DNA of 53,997 bases, from assembly GCF_030848475.1 (NCBI RefSeq), contig NZ_JAVDDS010000028.1:1-53997 (forward strand). Reading direction: 5' to 3'. Source of the stretch: Herbivorax alkaliphila. GTDB lineage: Bacteria; Bacillota; Clostridia; Acetivibrionales; Acetivibrionaceae. The position numbers were made by a program, and so were the translations under genes. The stretch's first letter is position 1. Every line of letters starts with the position of its first letter. This document shows positions 1 through 8,407 of the stretch, piece after piece. The notes beneath the pieces are model-generated. The model did no database searches, was not told the DNA's origin, and was given only the letters and a program-made list of their open reading frames with translations.

Positions 1-1
1 G

Positions 2-472
2 TTTGTAAGAGATGATATTAAACACTCTGCTGATATTGATGGTAAAATAGTGACATGTAAAGCTTCAGAGGTATTAAAATATAGACAAGGAATCTGTTAT
101 GCAAAATCTCATTTGCTTGCTGCCATGTTAAGATTTCTTGGAATTCCAACAGGGCTTTGCTATCAAAAGTTACTCCTTAATGATGACACAGCCCCATACA
201 TTATATTACATGGACTAAATGCAGTTTTTATTAGAGATATAGGAAGATGGATTAGATTAGATGCTAGAGGAAACATAGGATGTATTGATGCACAGTTTTC
301 CATAGAACATGAAAGGTTAGCCTTTCATGTTAGGAAAGAAAAAAGAGAGGAAGATATATGGACTATATTTTCTAATCCAGATAAAAGTGTAATAGATAGG
401 CTTAATCAATATGATGATACTCTAGAACTGTATAATAATCTGCCAAGCAAGCTATTAGAAACTGTTAATTAA
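2..472 (+). CDS. Transglutaminase-like protein, 5' end outside window
   Basis: The reading frame is open from base 2, so the gene starts before the window; 156 C-terminal residues are visible. They carry the transglutaminase-like catalytic trio: a Cys in GICYAKSHLL, a His in LHGLNAVF and an Asp in RLDARGN, in the order and spacing of the papain-like transglutaminase core. Members of this superfamily act as cysteine peptidases or amide hydrolases; many clostridial ones are cytosolic and uncharacterised. No signal peptide can be judged because the N-terminus is missing. The spacer to the next gene is 97 bases. The family assignment is fairly secure; the substrate is unknown. Confidence 0.75.
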   Translation, partial: FVRDDIKHSADIDGKIVTCKASEVLKYRQGICYAKSHLLAAMLRFLGIPTGLCYQKLLLNDDTAPYIILHGLNAVFIRDIGRWIRLDARGNIGCIDAQFSIEHERLAFHVRKEKREEDIWTIFSNPDKSVIDRLNQYDDTLELYNNLPSKLLETVN

Positions 473-569
473 GATTTTGCTTATGAATCTAAATAGTCAG
501 TTTTTCTGACATCCGTGGTGAAAGTTGATTATGTGATTGCCAAAAATGTATAAAGGAGTGGGGGATTAA

Positions 570-863
570 ATGAAGTCAAAAGAAGAATTTTATAATGTTG
601 TTCAAGAAATTAGATCAATTTTGAAAGATCCTAAAAACTTAAAATGTTCATGTCCAAAGACTAAATGTGAATGGCATGGAAAATGTCAAGAATGTGTTGC
701 CTTTCATAGGTATTATAAAGATCATGTACCTAACTGCTTTCAACAAATTATAAATGATAAAATAAAAGCAATAGCTCAGATTGGTGAATTAGATGTAGTC
801 GAGAAAGAAAAAACTCCTTCAGAATACTGGGATTATGTAAGAGAACGGGATAAAAATAAATAA
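570..863 (+). CDS. Small cysteine-rich protein, putative metal binding
   Basis: This 97-aa protein has a good GGAGTGGGGG ribosome binding site 6-7 bases before the ATG. Residues about 27-57 hold a Cys cluster: CSC, a further Cys, HGKCQEC and later NCF, with a conserved-looking CVAFHRYY segment. The pattern resembles small clostridial Cys-rich proteins of the DUF6485 type, for which a zinc or iron site is usually assumed; that is recall, not shown here. The C-terminus is charged and lacks Cys. No signal peptide or membrane segment is visible. No partner gene is evident, and the function is unknown. Confidence 0.6.
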   Translation: MKSKEEFYNVVQEIRSILKDPKNLKCSCPKTKCEWHGKCQECVAFHRYYKDHVPNCFQQIINDKIKAIAQIGELDVVEKEKTPSEYWDYVRERDKNK

Positions 864-965
864 TTAATTTAATAACATTATAACAAGACATGCTGCTAAT
901 GGGACGAAATTTGATAGAGCGTATCTTTGTAAAAATGTTTATTAATTAACATATATAGGGGAAAG

Positions 966-1220
966 ATGATGGCTGGAAATAAGGTGGTTTTAGAAGCTGG
1001 AAATGTTAATGAAGTTATTCGAATTGTTGAAACTGTTAGAAGACCTTTAAAGAGCTGGAGTTTTACAATACATAAACTATTAAAGCATTTAGAAGAAAAC
1101 AGATTTAGAAGGGATCCCAAATTTTATGGCATTGATGAAAATGATCGTGAAATATTATCCTTTATCCCTAGAGAAACTGCGGTGTTGTTCTTGGAGTTGT
1201 ACTGCTATGAAGCAGAATGA
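966..1220 (+). CDS. Small hypothetical protein
   Basis: An 84-aa protein starting ATG-ATG, preceded by AGGGGAAAG as a plausible ribosome binding site. It is mixed alpha in appearance, with no signal peptide, membrane segment or recognisable motif. A 20-base gap separates it from the DinB-like gene downstream, so the two are probably co-transcribed. I do not recognise the family. An overlapping minus-strand frame has no ribosome binding site and is treated as a shadow. Confidence 0.5.
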   Translation: MMAGNKVVLEAGNVNEVIRIVETVRRPLKSWSFTIHKLLKHLEENRFRRDPKFYGIDENDREILSFIPRETAVLFLELYCYEAE

Positions 1221-1240
1221 ATTTGAAAAGGTAGGTCGAT

Positions 1241-1927
1241 ATGTTTAGTGTAAGTGAACATTGGAATCCAAAACAGAAACTTTTAAGAAATATAATACTA
1301 AAAGAAGACAAGTTTAGTAAAGCAATTGATATAATACTAGATTTACATTCTATTGTACATTCATGTGATGTGTCTAGCAGAGACATACAAACATTAGAAG
1401 ATCAACTTTGGGATGGCTTAGACATTAAAGCTTTTGTTACAATGCCGACACTAAAAGATGTAACTATTGCATGGAATATTTGGTATATTACAAGAATAGA
1501 AGATCTGACAGTAAACCTTTTAATTGCTGATGAAATTCAAGAATTTAATTGTAAGGATTGGTCTGCTAAACTTAATATTAAAGTAAGTGATACTGGAAAT
1601 GCAATGACTAAAAATGAAATAATAGACTTTAGCCTAAAAATCAATTTGGAAGAACTGCGAAATTATAGAATGGCGGTAGGAAGAAGAACACGAAATATTA
1701 TTCTAAACCTAGAGCCAACTGATATGAGAAAAAAAGTTCAGAAAGATAGACTACAACGTATTTTTGATGAGGATGGAGTCTTAGATGTCGAGGATTCAAA
1801 ATGGTTATTGGATTTTTGGGGAAAAAAGAATATTGCAGGGTTAATACTTATGCCACTGACTAGACATCAAGTTGTGCATTTAAATGATTCATTAAAATTA
1901 AAGAAAAAGTTTAGTAGAATGAGATAA
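1241..1927 (+). CDS. DinB/YfiT-superfamily protein
   Basis: A 228-aa protein starting at ATG behind AAAAGGTAGG. It has the layout of clostridial DinB-like four-helix-bundle proteins: an N-terminal helix with HSIVHS, a central WNIWYITRIEDLTVN helix, and a C-terminal LTRHQVVHLND helix. The His residues in these helices would form the divalent metal site of the family. DinB-like proteins are often damage- or stress-induced and include thiol-dependent transferases, but the reaction of this subgroup is unknown. It follows a small unknown gene by 20 bases. The fold call is moderately strong and rests on motif recall. Confidence 0.7.
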   Translation: MFSVSEHWNPKQKLLRNIILKEDKFSKAIDIILDLHSIVHSCDVSSRDIQTLEDQLWDGLDIKAFVTMPTLKDVTIAWNIWYITRIEDLTVNLLIADEIQEFNCKDWSAKLNIKVSDTGNAMTKNEIIDFSLKINLEELRNYRMAVGRRTRNIILNLEPTDMRKKVQKDRLQRIFDEDGVLDVEDSKWLLDFWGKKNIAGLILMPLTRHQVVHLNDSLKLKKKFSRMR

Positions 1928-1967
1928 GATTTGTCTTTGGGAAATAATAAAAAGGCGATTTATCTAT

Positions 1968-2090
1968 ATGAAATATAAAAGGCTAGATATATTATCAGGC
2001 TGTTATGAAAAACTTAATTGTGAATTCATATCATATGTAATCAAATATCTATTTAAACGAAAGAAGTTAATTTATAAAAAATTATTATAA
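1968..2090 (+). CDS. Possible 40-aa basic peptide
   Basis: A short frame starts at ATG with an AAGGCG-like site 9 bases upstream and ends at TAA. It is Lys/Tyr/Leu rich with a basic C-terminal half. There is no homology I recognise. It lies in a 500-base stretch otherwise without genes and may be chance in AT-rich DNA. Confidence 0.2.
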   Translation: MKYKRLDILSGCYEKLNCEFISYVIKYLFKRKKLIYKKLL

Positions 2091-2229
2091 ATTGACAATT
2101 GTAAAAAGGTGATAATATTTAAGAATAGAAAAGATACGAAAAGGTTTATTTGCTCACTAGATTGGTTTTAGGTAAAATACTTTTGGGAGTTTAGTTGCTT
2201 TATAAATATATCGAAAACTTTCAAAACAT

Positions 2230-2256
2230 AGAATATCTCAAGCGTATTCTTTTTTT
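2230..2256 (+). terminator. Weak rho-independent terminator
   Basis: A 6-bp stem (AGAATA with TATTCT) around a 9-base loop is followed directly by a run of T. The stem is short, so strength is uncertain. It would separate the DinB-like unit from the cassette region downstream. The rest of 1928-2434 holds no supported gene. Confidence 0.4.
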
Positions 2257-2300
2257 ATGTTGTAAAATAAAGAATTTTGTATATAAATGTTTTAATTTGG

Positions 2301-2330
2301 TTGACATACATAGGTAAATTTTGATAAAAT
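2301..2330 (+). promoter_or_regulatory. Sigma-A-type promoter ahead of the first left cassette
   Basis: A perfect -35 TTGACA (2301-2306) and a -10 TAAAAT (2325-2330) are spaced by 18 bases. It lies about 105 bases before the cassette junction at 2435 and 140 bases before the gene at 2469, so it could act as a cassette promoter (Pc-like). Activity is inferred from sequence only. Confidence 0.5.
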
Positions 2331-2410
2331 ATATTATGTAAAATATTGAGTTTAAAGTTATATTTTTAAGATGAAGGTAGTATGAGGTTTGGGGGATAGA
2401 TAGGTATTTT

Positions 2411-2441
2411 CGAACATAAGTTTGTGAATATTTAGTTAGGT
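2411..2441 (+). promoter_or_regulatory. SOS-box-like palindrome plus first cassette junction, left array
   Basis: CGAACATAAGTTTG (2411-2424) is close to the Gram-positive LexA box and to the boxes at this window's lexA gene. The first R'-like box GTTAGGT (2435-2441) follows 24 bases after the palindrome starts. The same arrangement (CGAACATAGGTTCG, 25 bases) precedes the right array at 48132-48163. It could be an attI-like site, a LexA operator on a cassette promoter, or both; neither is proven. Confidence 0.4.
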
Positions 2442-2468
2442 AAAATTCATTTTTGGGAGTGGAAATAA

Positions 2469-3107
2469 ATGACAACAGGATTTTCCAATGTGAGATCTAT
2501 GGAGTATTTATTAATTCATGAATTATATAAAACTTTTAAAGATAAATTTGAATTTTATTATCCGTTTTTCTTTCAACGAAAAAGAGATGATACCTTATTA
2601 TCTTCATTAAATTATTTAAGTGATATAAAATTGGTAGCGTTATTTGCCAGAAGACCAAAGACAGATTCACCTAATTCAAATTTTATTGAAGTTACTTTTA
2701 GACAATCGCTATTTGAGCAAGCTTATGAGTTAGGGAAGAATAATGTTTCAGCCATATGTGGTAGTCCTCTTGCTACAAGAATAAAAGATATAGGTTTTGG
2801 AGCTCAAATTCAATGGTTCATAATTAAAAATAATACTCATCAAACTTTAGTGACATATGAATTTATTGATGGTGAAATTGAGACGAGAACACTTGTTGAT
2901 GAGGTTCAATTAATAGATGATTCTCATCTTCTCAATATTCTAAATAAATCTCCAAAGTTGTCATGGAACAAGGTACTTGAAAAAATAACAAAATGGAATG
3001 AAGATTATATTAAATTTAACCTAGGAAATACATATTCAAGATTCTTTGCTACTTTTAATAATATTCAAAAACCTGTATTTATTGCATATAGGTTAAAAAG
3101 TGGGTAA
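2469..3107 (+). CDS. Unknown cassette protein
   Basis: A 212-aa protein with GGGAGTGG 7 bases before its ATG. It is soluble-looking, alpha/beta in character and rich in aromatic residues (FYYPFFFQRKRDD near residue 31). It has no signal peptide or membrane segment, and I recognise no family. It fills a clean cassette whose ends pair (2435-2450 with 3113-3128, 14 of 16 positions), with the folded attC-like site starting 15 bases after the stop codon. The upstream TTGACA/TAAAAT promoter may drive it. A restriction-, toxin- or defence-related role is possible from context only. Confidence 0.6.
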   Translation: MTTGFSNVRSMEYLLIHELYKTFKDKFEFYYPFFFQRKRDDTLLSSLNYLSDIKLVALFARRPKTDSPNSNFIEVTFRQSLFEQAYELGKNNVSAICGSPLATRIKDIGFGAQIQWFIIKNNTHQTLVTYEFIDGEIETRTLVDEVQLIDDSHLLNILNKSPKLSWNKVLEKITKWNEDYIKFNLGNTYSRFFATFNNIQKPVFIAYRLKSG

Positions 3108-3121
3108 GAATAATGAACTTC

Positions 3122-3244
3122 ACCTAACAATATTTTCACACTTTGAGCGTGCTTAAGGGGTGTTGCTGATACACCGTCTCACCGGGCGACAAGTGCTGCC
3201 AAGAAGAAAGGCTCTGCGGATATTGCTCATTGATGTCGTTAATG
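3122..3244 (+). repeat. attC-like site of the first left cassette
   Basis: It opens with the R''-like box ACCTAAC (3122-3128), an exact RYYYAAC match and the reverse complement of GTTAGGT at the cassette's own start (2435-2441). It closes at the next junction GTTAATG (3238-3244). TTTGAGC and GCTCAT near the two ends are candidate L boxes, placed less regularly than in the right array. The interior is GC-richer than its surroundings and contains a GGTGT/ACACC hairpin. Confidence 0.6.
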
Positions 3245-3273
3245 TGAAGGCATTTGATGAAATTAATTGCTAA

Positions 3274-3292
3274 CCGATGCGTCCCGCGTCGG
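3274..3292. other. Hairpin just after a cassette junction
   Basis: CCGATGCG and CGCGTCGG form a 7-of-8 bp stem around TCC, 30 bases after the junction box at 3238-3244. It resembles the hairpins in the same position in right-array cassettes (51797-51816 and 52488-52505), which also have a CC loop. Confidence 0.45.
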
Positions 3293-3400
3293 TATTGCTA
3301 GGGAAATACGTTGTAGTATCTATTGTAGAAACATTATAATTTTTTAATAAAATCAAACAATTGCTTTATGTATTTTATATGAAAAAGATGTAAATCTAGG

Positions 3401-3619
3401 TTGTTGGAAAAAGCAGGTATGGTAGGTCAATTGACCACAATACTTTGCCTCCTCGTACCAGTAATTTTTATAGTTACATTTAAATTAGGTTGGTACAAAA
3501 ACAAGCAATTAATTAGAAAACATAGGGAGCGGATGCACATGGAACTAGAAAAATTTACATTAATTGAAACAGTATGGTCGATTGAGGTTGCAAATATTGC
3601 TGGTTTTCTATCAGCCTGA
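3401..3619 (+). CDS. Possible small single-span membrane protein
   Basis: A 72-aa frame from TTG (or 66 aa from the ATG at 3419). Residues about 11-31 form one hydrophobic segment (TTILCLLVPVIFIVTF), followed by a basic stretch with KNKQLIRKHRERMH. No convincing ribosome binding site precedes either start, which lowers confidence. It lies in the cassette region between a folded site and the TIR module. I recognise no family; it could be a remnant. Confidence 0.35.
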   Translation: MLEKAGMVGQLTTILCLLVPVIFIVTFKLGWYKNKQLIRKHRERMHMELEKFTLIETVWSIEVANIAGFLSA

Positions 3620-3795
3620 GTTTATATTTTGTTTGATATGCTGGCGTAAAACTGAAATTTATATTTAACTTTGTGGAAACTCAAAAGAATGTGTTGGAAT
3701 GTCAAACTCTGTAACTCGAATATTTTGGCTTTGGTTTTCAAGATGGTGAACTTGAAGGTTTGACAAAATAGATACTTTAAAAGGGGGGTATTTGT

Positions 3796-3972
3796 ATGAA
3801 ACAAGAATTAGAAAGAATTGCACTTAATTATAAACTTAATTTTTTGCCTTGGGGGATAAAAGGTGGAAAATCGTGGTTGTGGTATAAACAAATAGATGAA
3901 AAAGATTATAAAGTTCAAGTGTCTACAAGAGACAATTATGATATATATATAGAAAAATCAAATCGGAAATAG
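3796..3972 (+). CDS. Small ORF upstream of the TIR gene, possibly frameshifted
   Basis: A 58-aa product starts at ATG after a strong AAAGGGGGG site. It contains an aromatic stretch (KSWLWYKQIDEKDYKVQV). Its stop lies at 3970, but a second frame is open across it (roughly 3960-4109, encoding KSEIVELFLYNK through NNNKGENQ) and runs straight into the TIR gene's frame. A single frameshift near 3957-3966 would join them into a protein of about 105 residues ending at, or fused to, the TIR protein. It may therefore be the broken N-terminal part of one gene or a separate small partner. Function unknown. Confidence 0.5.
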   Translation: MKQELERIALNYKLNFLPWGIKGGKSWLWYKQIDEKDYKVQVSTRDNYDIYIEKSNRK

Positions 3973-4109
3973 TTGAATTATTTCTATATAATAAGTGTTC
4001 TTTGTCAGATGAAAAAGATTTAGGATCTAATTTTAGATATGAGGTTAATTTGTTTTTTACGGGGAGAGAAAAATTACAAATTGAAAATAACAATAAGGGA
4101 GAGAATCAA

Positions 4110-4862
4110 ATGATAGAGCGAATATTTATTAGTCATTCATCCATTGACAAAGATTATGCTGAGTGTTTGGTAAGGCTACTTACAGATATGAAAGTAAATG
4201 ATGATATTATATTTTGTTCGTCAGTTAAGGGATATGGCGTACCTTTAGGAGAAGATTTTTTAGAATATATAAAAAATACACTTAATGAAAATTCTCTGGT
4301 ATTATTTGTTCTTTCAGAAAGGTTTTATCATAGTAAAATATGTTTGTGTGAAATGGGAGCCGCTTGGGTTAAGACAAATAAACATATTCCTATTATAGTT
4401 CCACCATTTAAATTTAAAGATATTGAAGGAGTAATAGTTGGAAAACAGGGATTAGAAATCAATGTCAATGAAGATATTAATGAACTTAAAAATGAAATAG
4501 AAAAAATATTAGGCATTGCTCCATTAAATATAAATATTTGGGAAAAAAGAAGAAACGAATATCTAAAAAAAATCAATGAATTAATTAGCAAAGAAATTCA
4601 ACAAGATTCTAGGACTATAATTCAAAGTAATATAGACTATAAAAGACTGGTTTTTAAGCTAATACGAAACAATAATAATAAAGGCATTAGTACACATGAA
4701 ATATATAAAATACTGAACAAAGAATATGATGTTGATAAATATGGAATAGAAATACTGGATATATATAATGTACTAGAAGATTTAGAAAATAAAGAGAAAA
4801 TAAGAGGTATTAGATGTGATGGCGTGAAATATGAAGATATTCCATGGAGAGCAGTTATTTAA
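4110..4862 (+). CDS. TIR-domain protein with C-terminal winged-helix-like region
   Basis: The ATG at 4110 has an AAGGGAGAG site upstream and gives 250 aa. The same frame is open upstream to about 3960 (TTG at 4002 would add 36 residues), but without a ribosome binding site. Residues 3-130 are a TIR domain: ERIFISHSS at the first strand, SLVLFVLSERF in the middle, and a candidate catalytic Glu in CEMGAAW. Bacterial TIR domains commonly cleave NAD+ or make signalling nucleotides in antiphage defence, so an effector role is likely but inferred. Residues about 165-250 look like a winged helix (GISTHEIYKIL, then a YNVLEDLENKEKIRGI segment). It sits in the cassette region directly before the TrlF cassette. 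Confidence 0.8.
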   Translation: MIERIFISHSSIDKDYAECLVRLLTDMKVNDDIIFCSSVKGYGVPLGEDFLEYIKNTLNENSLVLFVLSERFYHSKICLCEMGAAWVKTNKHIPIIVPPFKFKDIEGVIVGKQGLEINVNEDINELKNEIEKILGIAPLNINIWEKRRNEYLKKINELISKEIQQDSRTIIQSNIDYKRLVFKLIRNNNNKGISTHEIYKILNKEYDVDKYGIEILDIYNVLEDLENKEKIRGIRCDGVKYEDIPWRAVI

Positions 4863-5081
4863 AATAGAATTATATATACGTAATTTGATATAAGAGGAAA
4901 AGAAGTGCGTTTTAATTTATGAAATTATGTAAGTAGTATATAAGGATACTATCAAAATGTTTAACAGAAAGCAGTCTTGTATCAGATTTTAGAAATGAAT
5001 GCTTTAAAAGGATTAAGAGAGATATAATATCTATTTTGGAGTTGTAGTGTAAAAGAAAGGCGTTACTTCGTTTTTTAGAAA

Positions 5082-5251
5082 GGGTCGCACGTCCTGTGAT
5101 CCTCTGAATAACGGGACAATTAATCTTGCCAAATAAACCCAGTCACGCAAGGGTGCGAAGAGAAAAGCCAAAGAAGTAATTTTGTACCACAGCTTTTTGC
5201 CAAGAGCAGTCGTACTAAGGCTCAAAGCAGTCGTGACTGACGACGTTATGA
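5082..5251 (+). repeat. attC-like folded spacer between the TIR and TrlF genes
   Basis: A GC-richer non-coding stretch ends at the junction box GTTATGA (5245-5251). Near the ends CAGTCACG and CGTGACTG form complementary L-type arms, and AATAAAC just before them is the best R'' candidate. It starts with a GGGTCGCAC/TGTGATCC hairpin like the CACRTCCGTG hairpins before right-array sites. The segment GCCAAG, ACTAAG and GGCTCAAAG is shared with the site at 50829-50929, tying the two arrays to one attC family. Weak open frames on the minus strand here are shadows. Confidence 0.5.
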
Positions 5252-5341
5252 GATATAAATTTCATTAGTTAGCTTGATTACATAATTTATTTAGATAATT
5301 AGCAATTATAAACATTGTTGAAAGGAAGGAAGGAATTAACT

Positions 5342-8300
5342 ATGAGTTTAAAAGGTTCAGAATGGCGAAAGTGGGACTTGCATATTCACTCTCCTGAAAC
5401 TGCTTTGAATAATCAATTTAAAGGTAAAAATCTTGATGAGAAATGGAAAAATTACATAGATGAAATTGAGAAATTAGAAGATATCAAAGTTTTAGGAATC
5501 ACTGATTACTTCTCAATTGATGGTTATTTAAAGATGATGGAATATAAAAATAAGGGTAGACTTCAGAACATTGAACTACTATTACCGAATGTTGAATTAA
5601 GACTTATGCCAGCGACATGTAAAGCAAAAGCAATTAACTATCACGTAATCTTTTCTCCTGACATTATAAAAAATATTGATTCATTATTTTTCTCAAAACT
5701 TGAGTTTGGAATGGGTGGTAACAAATATTCATGTTTAAAATCAGAACTCGTTAGACTAGGCAGAGATTTCACGAATAATGAAAAACTAGATAAAAGAACG
5801 GCATATGTTGAAGGAATAACTCAATTCAAGGTTAATGTAGATAGCATAAATGAGATATTGGGAAAAAATGATTTACTTAGAAATAATGCTATAACAGTTG
5901 TTGCTAATAGTAATCAAGATGGTGTATCTGGATTGCAACAACAGAATGGTATGCAAGCGGGAAGAAGGAATATATATTTTAAGGCAGACATGATTTTTTC
6001 AGGAAATCCAAATGATCGTGAATTTTTTGTAGGTAATAAAACATCAAAAGAACTGGTAATAAAAGAATGCGGAAATTTGAAAGCATGCATACATGGTTCA
6101 GATGCGCATTCATTAGATAAAATTTGTAAACCTGATAAAGACAGATTTACTTGGATTAAAGCTGATACAAACTTTAATGGATTGAAACAGGTTTTGTACG
6201 AACCAGAACATAGAGTATATATTGGTGTTGAGCCACCTCTGTTCGATAGATTGAGGCGAGAACCAGAGTGCTTTATCGAGAAAATATCTATTAATAATAT
6301 TAAGGAGTACGATGGGAAAGATGGCATTTGGTTTAAAGATATAATTATACCACTTAATAAAGAACTTGTAGCTATTATTGGGAATAAAGGAAAAGGCAAA
6401 AGTGCTGTAGCTGATATAATTGGTCTACTTGGTAATAGCAAAAACCATCAGTTTTTCAATTTCCTAAATAACAATAAATTCAGAAAAGAAAAGGGAAAAA
6501 AAGCCAAAAATTTTACTGCATGTTTAACGAGAAAGAATCTACCAGAAATAACCAAAGGTCTGAATGATGATGTTGACAATAATAGTGTTGAACTTGTTAA
6601 ATATATTCCTCAGAGTTTTTTTGAGAAGATCACAAATAACTTGGATGAAAGTTTTGAAAAAGAAATAAATAATGTTATTTTCTCACACATAAATGAAGGA
6701 GATATTTATATAGATTTTGATGACTTAATGAATAAGAAAACCGCCACAATTAATGATAACATCTCAAAATTATCTATTGAAATTAATAGTATTAATACCA
6801 AAATAATAGAGCTTGAAAAGAAAGCTGAAAGTGATTACTTGGAATCTTTAAAAAGTAAATTGAAGGAGCAAAATGCAATATTAAATTCTATTAAAAAGCC
6901 AAGTAATGTGCTTCCTCCATCTGTAAGCTCAAAAGATGAAGAGAATAATAGCAAATTAGATGAGCTTAATAAAGAGTTGTCTAAAGTTATTAATGATATT
7001 GAGAATATTACTAAAGAAAAAACAGGTTTAGTTAAGGAGAAATTAGAAGTTGTATCTGCTGAAGATAAGTTAACAAGTTTGGAACAATACGTTGAGAATT
7101 TTGTTAAAAATAATCAGGAGCAGTTTTCTAACTTAGGCATAGAAATTACAAATGTAGTGAACTTTAAGTTAAATAGAATGGATTTAGATCATACAATTGC
7201 TTTGATTGAGAATAGACTTCTTGAAATTGAACCCCTATTAATTAAAGTAGAATCAGCAGATTTAAATCAACAAGAAGAACTATATGAAAATAGTTTATAT
7301 TTCAAAAAACTATTATTAGAAAAACGAGTTAAAGAAATCTCTCAAAAACTTGCTGAGCCAAACCGATTGTATCAACAGTACTTAGTAGAATTAAAAAATT
7401 GGGAGATTAAAAAGAAAGAAGTTATAGGATCTAAAGATTCTACTAATACAATCAAATACCTTGAGAATGAGATTGACTATATTGAAAATGGACTACAAAT
7501 GGACATTGACAAAGAACGACTTAATCGTTTAAGCAAGTGCGAAAAAATCTTTATGCAAAAGGAAAATATTATTGAGATTTATAACAAAATAAAGGTGGCT
7601 ATTGACAAATTCATTGAAGGAAATAATGATAATTTAAATGAGTTCAAAATAAGCTTAGATGCAGGGTATAAAATTAAAGAAAGTTTTTTCATTGACTTTT
7701 TTGATTATATAGATGGTTCGAAAAAAGGAAGTTTTAGAGGAAATAACAAAGAAATATTAACAGACATTTTTAATATAGACATTAAAGATTTTGATGATAT
7801 AAAGTGCAATCTTGAATCTATAGTTGAACACTTAGAAATAGATAAACGCGAAAATCAAAATTTAGTTAAGAGAGATATATCAAGTCAAATTCTTAAAGGT
7901 AAGCACAATAAATTCTATAACTTTTTATATACTTTAGACTATATTGTACCGAGTTATTCATTAAAATTAGACACTAAGTCCCTCAATGAAATCTCGCCAG
8001 GTGAAAAAGGAGCGCTACTCCTAGTATTCTATTTACTATTAGACAGAAGTAAAATGCCTTTAATCATTGATCAGCCTGAAGATAATCTTGATAATCAAAG
8101 TATATTTAATATTCTAGTTCCATTTATTAAAAAAGCTAAGTCCAAAAGACAGACTATTATGGTGACACATAATCCGAATTTGGCTGTAGTAGCAGATGCT
8201 GAGCAAATTATTTATGTTGACATTGATAAAAAGCACAATCATAAATTTAAATGCATTTCAGGATCAATTGAAAATCCTAACATTAATAAGGAAATTGTTC

Positions 8301-8359
8301 GAATACTTGAGGGTACAATGCCAGCTTTCGAAAGTAGGGAGTTGAAATACTTAAGATAA
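5342..8359 (+). CDS. TrlF-type PHP-domain/SMC-like ABC ATPase
   Basis: The ATG at 5342 follows AAGGAAGGAA and gives 1005 aa; an upstream TTG lacks a site. The N-terminal third is a PHP metallo-hydrolase-like domain (DLHIHSPETAL near residue 12, ITDYFSID, HGSDAHS near residue 257). A Walker A, GNKGKGKS, lies at about residue 347. A long coiled-coil middle (about 450-830) is followed by the ABC signature SPGEKGA (about 885), the Walker B LIIDQPEDN (about 906) and an H-loop VTHNP. This is the architecture of TrlF-family proteins, Rad50/SMC-like ATPases joined to a PHP nuclease or phosphoesterase domain. A role in nucleic-acid surveillance or phage defence is likely but not shown. It occupies an unusually long putative cassette of 3.3 kb. 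Confidence 0.8.
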   Translation: MSLKGSEWRKWDLHIHSPETALNNQFKGKNLDEKWKNYIDEIEKLEDIKVLGITDYFSIDGYLKMMEYKNKGRLQNIELLLPNVELRLMPATCKAKAINYHVIFSPDIIKNIDSLFFSKLEFGMGGNKYSCLKSELVRLGRDFTNNEKLDKRTAYVEGITQFKVNVDSINEILGKNDLLRNNAITVVANSNQDGVSGLQQQNGMQAGRRNIYFKADMIFSGNPNDREFFVGNKTSKELVIKECGNLKACIHGSDAHSLDKICKPDKDRFTWIKADTNFNGLKQVLYEPEHRVYIGVEPPLFDRLRREPECFIEKISINNIKEYDGKDGIWFKDIIIPLNKELVAIIGNKGKGKSAVADIIGLLGNSKNHQFFNFLNNNKFRKEKGKKAKNFTACLTRKNLPEITKGLNDDVDNNSVELVKYIPQSFFEKITNNLDESFEKEINNVIFSHINEGDIYIDFDDLMNKKTATINDNISKLSIEINSINTKIIELEKKAESDYLESLKSKLKEQNAILNSIKKPSNVLPPSVSSKDEENNSKLDELNKELSKVINDIENITKEKTGLVKEKLEVVSAEDKLTSLEQYVENFVKNNQEQFSNLGIEITNVVNFKLNRMDLDHTIALIENRLLEIEPLLIKVESADLNQQEELYENSLYFKKLLLEKRVKEISQKLAEPNRLYQQYLVELKNWEIKKKEVIGSKDSTNTIKYLENEIDYIENGLQMDIDKERLNRLSKCEKIFMQKENIIEIYNKIKVAIDKFIEGNNDNLNEFKISLDAGYKIKESFFIDFFDYIDGSKKGSFRGNNKEILTDIFNIDIKDFDDIKCNLESIVEHLEIDKRENQNLVKRDISSQILKGKHNKFYNFLYTLDYIVPSYSLKLDTKSLNEISPGEKGALLLVFYLLLDRSKMPLIIDQPEDNLDNQSIFNILVPFIKKAKSKRQTIMVTHNPNLAVVADAEQIIYVDIDKKHNHKFKCISGSIENPNINKEIVRILEGTMPAFESRELKYLR

Positions 8360-8407
8360 TCTAAATAAATTACTGTAAAAGTATTTAATATACATGAAAA
8401 TGACATC

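Noticed and set aside
473-569. A possible decayed attC spacer (GACATCCGTG, then GTTGATTATGTG)
   Set aside because: The CACRTCCGTG-like string and GTT box are suggestive, but there are no complementary arms and no matching R'' after the next gene.
5031-5225. Minus-strand ORF of 64 codons
   Set aside because: It lies inside the folded attC-like spacer, has no ribosome binding site and is explained by GC-richer palindromic DNA.
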